Shown here: piece after piece, positions 1 to 9,100 of the stretch
Layout of the letters: every line of letters starts with the position of its first letter
Numbering within the stretch: position 1 is the stretch's first letter
NCBI RefSeq assembly: GCF_031846345.1
Contig: NZ_JAVRHX010000006.1
Coordinates: 62,001-126,000 of the forward strand
DNA from: Glaciecola petra
GTDB taxonomy: Bacteria > Pseudomonadota > Gammaproteobacteria > Enterobacterales > Alteromonadaceae
Direction: 5' to 3'
Length of the DNA stretch: 64,000 bases
Position numbers and translations under genes: made by a program
Notes under the pieces: model-generated
What the model was told of the DNA's origin: nothing
Databases searched by the model: none
What the model saw: the letters and a program-made list of their open reading frames with translations, nothing else

Positions 1-1
1 T

Positions 2-2098
2 CTTGGTCGTGTTTTGCAAGAGGAAGATCATTTTGAGGGGGCTGAAGCTGTATTGGTGTTAGGTTTCGACATGTGGCAAAACTATTTCAACGGTGACCCA
101 AATATTATCGACCAAATCGTACCCATTGATGGAGCTGACCCTGCGCGTGTTGTGGGTGTTATGCCTGAAGGTTTTGGTTTTCCTGCTATAGCGCAAATGT
201 GGCAGCCCTTGTCACAAGATGTGGTAGCACCAACACAACGCAACTATGGTTGGGTATATGGGTTTGCCAAACTAAAAGACGGAGTGAGCTTGTCTCAAGC
301 AGAAGTCTCTTTGAATGAAAAAAGTCGTGAAATAGCAGCAAGTTTGACTGATGATTTTAATTGGTTGATACCCGATAATAACCTTTATTTTTCTATCGAA
401 CCCATTAAAAAAGCAAATATCACTCAATACTATGGCATGTTTATCGCCTTGTTTATTGTTGTATTTTTGATATTGCTGTTGGCCTGCATCAACGTTGGTA
501 ATTTATTATTAGCGCGTGTCAATGAACGTATTAAAGAGGTTGCCATTAGAGTTGCCCTTGGTGTGCCGCGTAAGCGTTTAGTTTTACAAATGCTTTGGGA
601 AAGTATCTTTATCTGTTTATTAGGCGGTTTTTTAGCAATTTTGCTAGCAGGTTGGGGTTTAGATATCACTAATCATGTTTTTGATAGTGCATACGAAGTC
701 GACAACCTTAAACCCTTTTGGTGGGTTGTTGCCTTAGATTCTGACGCATTAGTAGCCCTCGCTATTGCAATAATCGCAATGGTTTTGATTACAGGGTTTA
801 TTCCTGCATGGAAGTCCTTAAATGGTGATTTTAATTCCGTGTTGCGGGATGGTACCCGAGGTGCATTAGGCAAAAAGGCTGCGAATGTATCGAGAGTATT
901 AGTTATCTCTGAAATTTTATTGTCATGTGTTGTACTGGTTATGGCAACTATTCTTTTGGTATCGAGTTATTCAGCTGGGAATGCAGACTACGGCGTTAAC
1001 ACAAGTAAACGATTAACCGCGCAAATACAACTTTCACCAAGCGATTTTCCAGTCCGTTGGGATACGGAATTTGAGTTTGAGGACCGCCAAATTCGGACAA
1101 AATTCTATTATGATCTGAAGACCGAATTAGAAAATAATCAAAATGTTGAAGCAGCTATATATATGTCGCAGTTGCCAGGAACAGGTGGTGGCACCAGCTA
1201 TTTTGAAATTGAAGGCCAAAAGGCTGAGGTGCTAAACGAAAACCCTTACAGTAATAATGAGGCTGTATCGAGTGGTTCTTGGCACGCATTAGATATGCAA
1301 ATTGTGCAAGGGCGTGACTTTGACTACCGAGACGTAGGATTAGAGGTCGACAGCATCATTATTAATGAATCTATTGCCAGAGACTTTTTTCCGGATGGTG
1401 ACGCAATTGGTCAAAGGGTTCGCCGAGCACGAGAAGAAGATTATGAAGGGGGTTGGAGCACAATTGTTGGCGTTGTATCAGATTCATTTCATGGCACAAC
1501 TATGGATTTTTCAAGTGCTTCCTACAATTCTTACCACCCAATGGATAACTGGGGGCCTTTCAGCATCATGATGGCAATGCATTATAGAGGTACGCAAGCA
1601 GAAGCTCAGCAAATTCTCTTTGATACCGTCAACAAGGTTAATCCCAATGTCGGTGTGTTTCATGTTCAGTCATATGATGCACTTATTAAGAAACCGATGA
1701 TCTTAATATCTGCAGTCAGTAAAATTTTCTTACTATGTGGCGTAGTGGCAGCATTCTTGGCAGCGTCTGGCATATATGCAGTAGCTGCAAATAGTGTGCA
1801 ACAACGCACTCAAGAAATTGGGGTACGCAGGGCGCTAGGTTCGTCAGATGGAAAAATTCTCAGTTTATTTATGACCCAAGCTAGTTGGCAATTACTATTG
1901 GGTATTGCCTGTGGTGTAGGCATATCAATATGGTTATTAAGTTTAATGGCTCAAACCATGATATTTAGTCAAAGTAGCTACTTAATAGCCATGCTTGGTA
2001 TGCCCAGCTTAATCATTTGTATGGTGCTATTGGCAACCTATATACCGACAAGACGAGTGGTGCAAATGGAGCCTAGCGACGCACTGCATTATAACTAG
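2..2098 (+). CDS. ABC transporter permease, MacB/FtsX type with two FtsX units (5' truncated)
   Basis: The reading frame is open from base 2, so the true start lies upstream of the window. The visible part is just under 700 residues. It opens inside a MacB-like periplasmic core (motif VVGVMPEGFGFP), then a hydrophobic FtsX block with LLLACINVGNLLLAR and the E-V-A-I-R-V-A-L-G cytoplasmic loop. A second periplasmic core and a second FtsX block follow, with EIGVRRALGSSDGK and an end in EPSDALHYN. This double layout is typical of long MacB-like/ADOP permeases, which couple ATP hydrolysis by a separate subunit to export or envelope mechanics. The gene lies directly upstream of a sigma-54 regulator/kinase pair, as do the shorter permeases at the right end of the window. 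The substrate cannot be told from sequence. Confidence 0.85.
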   Translation, partial: LGRVLQEEDHFEGAEAVLVLGFDMWQNYFNGDPNIIDQIVPIDGADPARVVGVMPEGFGFPAIAQMWQPLSQDVVAPTQRNYGWVYGFAKLKDGVSLSQAEVSLNEKSREIAASLTDDFNWLIPDNNLYFSIEPIKKANITQYYGMFIALFIVVFLILLLACINVGNLLLARVNERIKEVAIRVALGVPRKRLVLQMLWESIFICLLGGFLAILLAGWGLDITNHVFDSAYEVDNLKPFWWVVALDSDALVALAIAIIAMVLITGFIPAWKSLNGDFNSVLRDGTRGALGKKAANVSRVLVISEILLSCVVLVMATILLVSSYSAGNADYGVNTSKRLTAQIQLSPSDFPVRWDTEFEFEDRQIRTKFYYDLKTELENNQNVEAAIYMSQLPGTGGGTSYFEIEGQKAEVLNENPYSNNEAVSSGSWHALDMQIVQGRDFDYRDVGLEVDSIIINESIARDFFPDGDAIGQRVRRAREEDYEGGWSTIVGVVSDSFHGTTMDFSSASYNSYHPMDNWGPFSIMMAMHYRGTQAEAQQILFDTVNKVNPNVGVFHVQSYDALIKKPMILISAVSKIFLLCGVVAAFLAASGIYAVAANSVQQRTQEIGVRRALGSSDGKILSLFMTQASWQLLLGIACGVGISIWLLSLMAQTMIFSQSSYLIAMLGMPSLIICMVLLATYIPTRRVVQMEPSDALHYN

Positions 2099-2193
2099 GT
2101 GTAGCGAATTAGTTGTGGCATATTATGTATAGATAGATAGTAAGGAATCGCTAACTAGTTAGCGTTTACCAAAATATAAAACGCTTACCCATC

Positions 2194-2355
2194 AAAAATG
2201 GGATATGTTGAAAAAGTGATAAGAGAAGGGAGGCCAGCTAAAAATAAGGCTTAAAATGCCATGGATGGCATTTTCTGAGCGGCTAGGACGGCGAAAAGCG
2301 ACCTTATTTTTAGCTGGCCTCCCTTCTCCAACGTTTTCCAAGATATCCCATTTTT
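2194..2355. repeat. MITE-like long imperfect inverted repeat
   Basis: Two arms face each other across a loop of about 50 bp. The core arms, 2223-2249 and 2302-2328, are complementary over 27 bases without mismatch. Outer arms 2194-2206 and 2343-2355 add 13 perfect pairs, with a poorly matched stretch between. Inside the loop a 22-bp dyad at 2253-2274 (arms AAAATGCCAT / ATGGCATTTT, spacer GG) forms a second hairpin. No transposase is encoded. The form suggests a non-autonomous dispersed element or an extragenic palindromic repeat. It could also stop transcription between the permease and the regulator, although no clear T-tract follows. Confidence 0.75.
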
Positions 2356-2446
2356 TAATAGACGAAGTAACTTGAACTCTGGTTAAGTAAAGAATGCATG
2401 AAAGGCGCAATTGTACTAGAGTATGAAGCCAAGGGACGGAGTACCA

Positions 2447-3853
2447 ATGATTGAAAAAATTCTTATAGCTGATGATGACACTAGTGTTGTCGCTGCTTTG
2501 CAAATGCTACTAAAGTCACAGGGTTTTGAGGTGGTATCTGTGACCACGCCCGACGCTTTATTAGAACAGGCAAAAAAGCAGCAGTTTTCAGTTGCTTTAA
2601 TTGATTTAAACTATCAGAACGACACCACTTCAGGGCATGAAGGTATGCAAATGATTGCTGAGTTGAAGCAAATAGATGAAAAGCTACCTATTGTTGTGAT
2701 GACCGGATATAGCAGCGTTGATATTGCGGTTGATGCTATGAAAGCGGGTGCCGCTGATTTTGTACAAAAGCCCTGGGGCAATGAACGTTTATTGCATACT
2801 TTACGCACTCAAATACAACTTCATTCTGCTCACGTTATTGGCTCTAAACTCGCAAGTGAAAATACCCTATTAAAAGACCAGTTAAGCCTCGCAAAACATG
2901 CAATTGTCGCTGAATCAGAGAGTATGAAAGCAATGCTTTTACAGCTAAAAAAGTTGGCTAAAAGTGATATGAGTATTTTGTTGACCGGCGAAAATGGCAC
3001 AGGTAAAAGCATGTTCGCTGAATACATACATCAATATTCTATGCGTCATAAACAGGCATTTATTGCGGTCAACATGGGAGCCATTACTGAGTCTTTATTT
3101 GAAAGCGAAATGTTTGGGCATATGAAAGGGGCGTTTACCGATGCCAAAGAAGCACGTATTGGTCGCTTTGAGCTCGCACAAGCAGGCACAATATTCTTAG
3201 ACGAAATAGCAAATATTGGCATTAGTCAGCAGGCCAAACTATTGCGAGTACTAGAAGAACGTCAATTTGAACGAGTAGGAAGCTCTAAGACCCAGCAACT
3301 AGACTTGCGCATAATATCTGCCACTAACGCCAATGTTGACAAAATGATTGTCTCTGGCGATTTTAGACAAGATCTATATTATCGTTTAAATACAATTACA
3401 CTGCATATTCCAGCATTGCGAGAGCGCAAAGCTGACATTATACCTCTGGCGCAACAGTTTTTAACGCAACATGCGCATAAATACCGCATCCCAGTTGGTA
3501 CTTTCAGCGCAAAAGCGGCCGCTAGCTTGGAGGCCTATGATTGGCCTGGTAATATTCGCGAGTTAAGCCATATAATTGAAAGAGCATTATTTTTGTGTAC
3601 CGGAGATTGCATAGAAGTAAAAGACTTAGGCTTTGGCCTTAATGAGCATCAAGACCAAGCTTCGACAACAGGGGCTGATGGCAACTCTGCACAAACATCT
3701 AGCTTCGAACAAGATTCATTGGATGACATCGAAAAAGGTATCATAGTTGCGCGAATGAAGAAATTTACTGGAAACCCCATAAAAACTGCAGAATCCCTCG
3801 GTTTAAGTCGCAGTGCATATTATCGCAGGCTAGAAAAATACAACTTAACTTGA
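2447..3853 (+). CDS. Sigma-54-dependent response regulator, NtrC family
   Basis: A 468-residue three-domain regulator. The receiver domain (about 1-120) has the acidic cluster D9-D11 and phosphoacceptor D53 in LIDLN. The AAA+ sigma-54 activation domain (about 155-385) has Walker A GENGTGKS at 181-188 and the sigma-54-contacting GAFTDA loop at 228-233. The C-terminal Fis-type helix-turn-helix lies near 425-465. I start it at 2447 rather than at the ATG 24 bases upstream, because GGAG sits just before 2447 and the protein then opens with the usual MIEKILIADDD. It precedes a histidine kinase by 17 bases, so the two should form one two-component system. The likely target is the export cassette whose last permease gene ends at 2098. 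It is clearly paralogous to the regulator at 63264. Confidence 0.93.
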   Translation: MIEKILIADDDTSVVAALQMLLKSQGFEVVSVTTPDALLEQAKKQQFSVALIDLNYQNDTTSGHEGMQMIAELKQIDEKLPIVVMTGYSSVDIAVDAMKAGAADFVQKPWGNERLLHTLRTQIQLHSAHVIGSKLASENTLLKDQLSLAKHAIVAESESMKAMLLQLKKLAKSDMSILLTGENGTGKSMFAEYIHQYSMRHKQAFIAVNMGAITESLFESEMFGHMKGAFTDAKEARIGRFELAQAGTIFLDEIANIGISQQAKLLRVLEERQFERVGSSKTQQLDLRIISATNANVDKMIVSGDFRQDLYYRLNTITLHIPALRERKADIIPLAQQFLTQHAHKYRIPVGTFSAKAAASLEAYDWPGNIRELSHIIERALFLCTGDCIEVKDLGFGLNEHQDQASTTGADGNSAQTSSFEQDSLDDIEKGIIVARMKKFTGNPIKTAESLGLSRSAYYRRLEKYNLT

Positions 3854-3870
3854 GAATTTTATGACCGTTA

Positions 3871-5316
3871 ATGAAAAATAAATTTGCACAAACAAAAGTA
3901 GCCTTTGAAGACAAATTAGTGCATATCGCTTTATTTGGTTGTTTGCTTCCAACCATATTGAGTATTACCTTTATTTTGCTAAGTGATATGTCGGTCTATC
4001 TAAAAGTGTTACTTATATTTTTGTTGTTAGTGGTAGTGGCGTATGCGGCTTTTACTATTCATCAACAAGTAATTTTTCAGCTAAGAACATCGACCAATTT
4101 AGTCGAATCTATGACTTTGGGAGACTACAGCCTGCGGGCTAACAATAAGCAAATAAAGGGCGCGCTAAGCGATTTTAACAAATTGCTCAATAATTTAGCC
4201 GAAAGACTAGCGCAACAAAACTTAATCACTCGCGAGCAACAGATTTTGTTAGGCAAAGTGACAAGTCAAATCGACGTTGCCATAGTAGCGGTCGACCACA
4301 ATAATAATATTAGTTTAATGAACCCAGCAGCTGAACGACTTTTTAATAAAAAATTTAGCGAATTAGAAGCTTGGCCAATAGAGAATTTAGGCTTACAAAA
4401 TGTTATTAAACAAGCCACTAGTAAAGTCACCGAATTTGAAATCAATCAAAGTCAACGAAAAGTATACGTTCGTGCCGATACCTATTTTGAGCTTGGCAAA
4501 CAACAACATCTGATCTTTATTACAGATATCCAAAACTTGTTACGCGATGAAGAACGCTTAGCCTGGCAACGTTTATTGCGAGTGCTTAGCCATGAGATTA
4601 ATAATTCACTCACACCAATTGCATCAATAAGTGAAACCCTCTCACATATTTTACATGTTCAAACTAAAAGCACGCCAGACAATGATAAATCACGCAGTAT
4701 TGATACTGACAACTATCAACTATTGGCAGAGGGTTTGCAGGTTATTACAGAAAGAGCGCATTCACTCAATCGCTTTATTCAGGATTATCAGCAACTCACA
4801 AAACTACCGGCACCCGTTAAAACCGTATTTGCGATAAGGCCATTTATTTTGCAAATTTGCCAATTATTTGAAACTACTCAAGTACATCTTTTAAGTGATG
4901 ATATTGATGTTTTTGCCGACCGTGAGCAACTTCAGCAAGTGTTTGTGAATTTGCTGAAAAATGCCGAAGAAGCGAATTTGGCGAATAAAAAAAATAAGGA
5001 AAAGGCTGAATCATCAGAAGTTGCTATCGTTTGGTTTGTTGAACACGCTATGGTGCACGTGCATGTTTATGATAAAGGAAATGGGATAAAAAACCATGAA
5101 AATTTATTTGTACCCTTTTACACCACTAAACCTAAAGGCAGTGGCATTGGCTTAAGTTTAAGCCAGCAAATTGCATTGAATCACAGCGGCGATTTGAGCC
5201 TTACAAATGTTCACGAGGGCGATTCCTTGTTAAAGATAATGCCAGACTTTAGGGGGGCAAAAGCAACGTTTATTATTCCAATTGCTACCCACGACTTGGT
5301 CAATGAGAAGCGTTAA
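3871..5316 (+). CDS. Membrane sensor histidine kinase, NtrY/NtrB-like
   Basis: 481 residues. Two close transmembrane helices (about 16-38 and 44-63) leave almost no periplasmic loop, so it probably senses a membrane or cytoplasmic signal. A HAMP-like linker, a PAS domain (about 130-220) and an H-box follow, with H241 in LSHEINNSLTP as the likely phosphorylated histidine. The ATP-binding domain shows the N-box NLLKNAEEAN (from 360), the G1 box DKGNGI and the G2 box GSGIGLSLS. The order PAS, H-box, HATPase and the H-E-I-N-N-S-L-T-P signature are those of kinases that pair with NtrC-type regulators, which is what lies immediately upstream. Confidence 0.92.
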   Translation: MKNKFAQTKVAFEDKLVHIALFGCLLPTILSITFILLSDMSVYLKVLLIFLLLVVVAYAAFTIHQQVIFQLRTSTNLVESMTLGDYSLRANNKQIKGALSDFNKLLNNLAERLAQQNLITREQQILLGKVTSQIDVAIVAVDHNNNISLMNPAAERLFNKKFSELEAWPIENLGLQNVIKQATSKVTEFEINQSQRKVYVRADTYFELGKQQHLIFITDIQNLLRDEERLAWQRLLRVLSHEINNSLTPIASISETLSHILHVQTKSTPDNDKSRSIDTDNYQLLAEGLQVITERAHSLNRFIQDYQQLTKLPAPVKTVFAIRPFILQICQLFETTQVHLLSDDIDVFADREQLQQVFVNLLKNAEEANLANKKNKEKAESSEVAIVWFVEHAMVHVHVYDKGNGIKNHENLFVPFYTTKPKGSGIGLSLSQQIALNHSGDLSLTNVHEGDSLLKIMPDFRGAKATFIIPIATHDLVNEKR

Positions 5317-5366
5317 GATGAGAATAGTCACACAAGTACTGATAGAAATAGTGATAAGGCATAAAA

Positions 5367-5816
5367 ATGAAAATTAGCGTACAAAAACAAGATTTTGATG
5401 TCAGCAAAGAATATCAATATCTCATTCAAAATAATCAAGAGGATGGTGCTTTAAGCATGTTTGTTGGGCGTGTGAGAAATCGGAATGAAGCCTCAGATGT
5501 GAGGTCGTTAGAGCTTGAGCATTATCCTGAAATGACTCAAAGAAGCTTGAGCAACATCGCGATTCAAGCTAAACAAAAGTGGCCTATAGGCAAAGTTAGT
5601 ATCATACACAGATTTGGTAAGCTTACTCTTGGGGAACAAATTGTGTTCGTAGGGGTAACAAGTGCTCATCGAGAAGCGGCATATCAGGCAAATCAATTCA
5701 TTATGGATTTCTTGAAAACTCGCGCGCCATTTTGGAAAAAAGAGACACGATCTACGGGCGATGTTTGGATCGATGCTAACGAAAAAGACAAAAAAGCCGC
5801 ACTGAAATGGGAATAG
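5367..5816 (+). CDS. moaE: Molybdopterin synthase catalytic subunit
   Basis: 149 residues, the usual MoaE length. It inserts the dithiolene sulfurs into cyclic pyranopterin monophosphate, using thiocarboxylated MoaD as sulfur donor, in molybdenum cofactor synthesis in the cytoplasm. Family motifs are intact: FVGRVRN near the N-terminus, LELEHYPEMT, then VFVGVTSAHR and FLKTRAPFWKKE, which carries the conserved lysines of the active site. No other moa gene is in the window, so moaE stands alone here, 50 bases after the kinase gene. Co-transcription with the kinase is possible but there is no functional link to suggest it. Confidence 0.95.
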   Translation: MKISVQKQDFDVSKEYQYLIQNNQEDGALSMFVGRVRNRNEASDVRSLELEHYPEMTQRSLSNIAIQAKQKWPIGKVSIIHRFGKLTLGEQIVFVGVTSAHREAAYQANQFIMDFLKTRAPFWKKETRSTGDVWIDANEKDKKAALKWE

Positions 5817-6179
5817 TCGCACCCATTAATAAATATCACATATTTTTGCTAAAAATAAGCAAGTAAGGAATAACTTCACTTCTATCACCTGTGTTATATA
5901 CGTGAAATTTTAGTCAAGGAATTGGCTCGTTTTTTTAGGTATATTTTTCTATTCTTTACAGGCTATTTTTATACCAGTCACTTATCTAGCGTTTTCATTT
6001 TTATTAAAGTAAAGAAAAATAAGACCCTAGCTACTACATGCACTTTTTAAGTGCGCGACAGGCAAAAAATTACCGCTATACACCCATCAAGCTTTCCATT
6101 ATAAATCCGATTCTAACCTTAGGACTTACATTAATATGTAGCGCCTAAAAAATCTGAAATTGATGACTAATAACGCCAA
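5817..6179. other. Intergenic stretch without gene
   Basis: 363 AT-rich bases between moaE and the large repeat protein. I see no open frame of note. A short hairpin (GCACTT / AAGTGC, loop TTT) lies at 6040-6054, but it has no T-tract. I found no sigma-54 element and no convincing -35/-10 pair. The promoter of the following gene is presumably here. Confidence 0.6.
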
Positions 6180-9100
6180 ATGGTACGTCTGCCCGTGTGC
6201 AAAATGAAGTATATAAAAGTAATGATAATGTGGCCGAGTATGCTGAAAAACAGTTGCGCCTGTTTGTTTATATTATTATTTATGCTAGCGCCTCTTGAGC
6301 TTTATGCACAACAAGATTCTGATCAAATTGAACTGATTGAGTTAAGCATTTCACCTTCCTCTTTGCTAGCGGTAAGAACGGACTCTCGGATTACAATTTC
6401 ATTGAATATAGCTTCTGATTCGCAAGTAAGCACTAACTTATTTTATCTAGAAAACATACAAAACGGTGAAAGGATCGAGTTCATTCAGTCAGGTGATTGG
6501 CAACAGAACGAAAATGCGTACTCTGCCGAATTTATTGCCAATTTTTCAACCAATAGCTCTAGTGGTATTTGGGCAGTAAGTGGTTTAGAAATCACAAACG
6601 CCAACGGAGGGAGCACAACCGACTATGATACTCTTGACGAGTTGATTGTTGCCGGCTTTAATCCTTTCATTTCGTTGGCGCAAGAAATCAGCGAACAAAT
6701 ATTTGATAGCAGCGTAAACGCAAGCGACGAGTTTAGCCAGTCGGGTGAAAATCAAAATAGCGTACTAAGCTTTGAGCTTCAAAATCAAGCTAATTATGTG
6801 CTGTGGTTTGTCCCTCAGCCTGGAACGGAATTAGACAATATAACTTTTGAGGGTAGCGTTAGTCTGGAGCAAAATTGCTCAGTATTTACAGATTTTGCAA
6901 AATGTTCTCTTTTTACCGGAAATAATAACGCCTTACTACAAACGGTTTTCGGCATTATTGGCAGTACTTCGGCAGATATAAATACCTTTGGTTATAGTGT
7001 ATTAGTACAAGCCGAAAGCATGCAAAATCCAATTGATAGCCCTGCTTTTGAGGCACTTTGGTCAAATAATTTCCTTATTTTCCCGGCTGTTGATTTTGAT
7101 AACGATGGTTTGACCAATGAACAAGATTTAGATGATGACAATGACGGTGTTCCGGATTCAATCGATAGCTTTCCCTTTGACCCTAATGAGTCAGAAGATG
7201 CTGATGGCGATGGTGTCGGCAATAATGGCGATACAGATGACGATAATGACGGTACGCCTGACGAGAATGACGATTTCCCCTTTGATAGCTCAGAAAGTAG
7301 GGATACGGACAACGATGGTTTGGGTAATAATGCCGATACTGATGACGATAACGACGGTGTTGTCGATTCAGCAGATGCGTTCCCTGTCAATCCTGACGAA
7401 ACTATCGATACGGACGCTGATGGCATTGGCAACAATGAAGATACAGATGACGACAATGATGGCGCACAAGATGAGTTTGATGCTTTTCCGTTAAACTCAA
7501 GAGAAAGTGTCGATACTGACGGAGATGGAGTAGGCAATAACCAAGATGCTGATGATGACAATGACGGCATAATAGATGTTTTTGATGATTTTCCACGTGA
7601 CCCTAGTGAGAGTGTAGATTCAGATAACGACGGAATCGGGAATAACACTGATACTGATGACGACAATGACGGTATTCCAGACAATATTGATGAGTTCCCT
7701 CTAGATCCTGGTGATTTTAGAGACAATGATCAAGACGGTATTGGCGATAATAGTGATCCTGATGACGACAATGACGGTGTTCTGGATACCGCTGATGCCT
7801 TTCCATTTAACTCAGCTGAGTCAGTCGATACTGATGGCGATGGTGTAGGTAACAATGCTGACAATGACGATGATAACGACGGTTTAGACGACTTGTTTGA
7901 TAGTTTTCCAACTGACCCGCGCGAATCTATGGATTTTGACGGTGATGGTATTGGTAACAATCAAGACACTGATGATGATAACGACGGTGTATTAGATGTT
8001 GTTGATGCATTTCCATTTGCCGTAAGTGAATGGTTTGATACCGACAACGATGGTATTGGAAATAATGCTGACCCAGATAACGACAACGATGGTGTTGAGG
8101 ATGAGTTTGACGCCTTTGAAAATGACCCTAGCGAATATTCTGATTTTGACGGTGATCGTATCGGCGATATAGCTGATGAAGACGATGATAATGACGGCGT
8201 TGATGATAACATTGATGCGTTTCCATTTGATGCAAATGAATCAGTAGATACAGATGGCGATGGCATAGGGAATAATGCCGATAATGACGATGACGGTGAT
8301 CGCGTTGAAGATGAATTTGATTTATTTCCCTTAGACAAAACAGAATTTGCTGATAACGATCTCGATGGAATTGGTAATAACCGCGATAACGATGACGACA
8401 ACGATGGCGTAATAGACAGTCAGGATGCTTTTCCATTAGACGCTACTGAGACGCGCGATTTTGATCAGGATGGAATAGGCGACAACGCTGATACCGATGA
8501 TGACAACGATAATGTACTAGATGAAAACGACCTATTTCCCTTTGATGAAAATGAATGGGCTGACAACGACTTAGACAATATAGGCGACAACCGCGACCAA
8601 GACGACGACAACGACGGCGTTTTAGACGAGCAAGATGTGTTTCCTTTTGACGCGTCAGAAAGTAGCGATTTTGACTCAGATGGTATTGGTAATAATGCAG
8701 ATCCGGACGACGACAACGACGGTGTCTTGGACGACGTAGATGCGTTTCCTTTTTCAGCAAACGAGTCAATTGATACCGACGGTGACGGCATAGGCAACAA
8801 CCAAGATACAGATGATGATAATGACGGTATTGTCGACAGCGATGACAGCCAGCCATTAAATCCAGCTATTGGAGACGATCAGCCAGCAATTCTTGATCAA
8901 TTAGAAGATCAACAAATTGAGGCGACTGGCCCACTAACAGCTATTGACTTAGATCCACCGAGAGTGCGTGATAACAATCTTAACCCCGCCATTTTAGTGA
9001 ATGACTATCCTGGGCCTTTGCCACTTGGCGATACACTTGTTACTTGGACTGCAATTGATTATGCGGGTAACCAATCACAAATTAGCCAAATTGTTTCAGT

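Noticed and set aside
2192..2503. 103-codon minus-strand open frame
   Set aside because: It spans the inverted repeat and the start of the regulator gene, and has no ribosome site or recognisable protein.
5933..5960. TTGGCTCG sequence upstream of the giant repeat protein as a sigma-54 promoter
   Set aside because: The -12 box at the right distance is missing (TTTTTAG in place of TTGC).
7090..8850. Possible CRISPR-like or satellite array
   Set aside because: The 105-bp periodicity is in frame and codes for TSP3 units; there are no unique spacers between identical repeats and no cas genes.
6992..8856. Long open frames on the minus strand (Ser/Leu-rich and His/Arg-rich) opposite the repeat protein
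   Set aside because: They mirror the Asp/Asn-rich calcium repeats in other frames, have no start signals, and repeat with the same 105-bp period. Low-complexity composition marks them as shadows.
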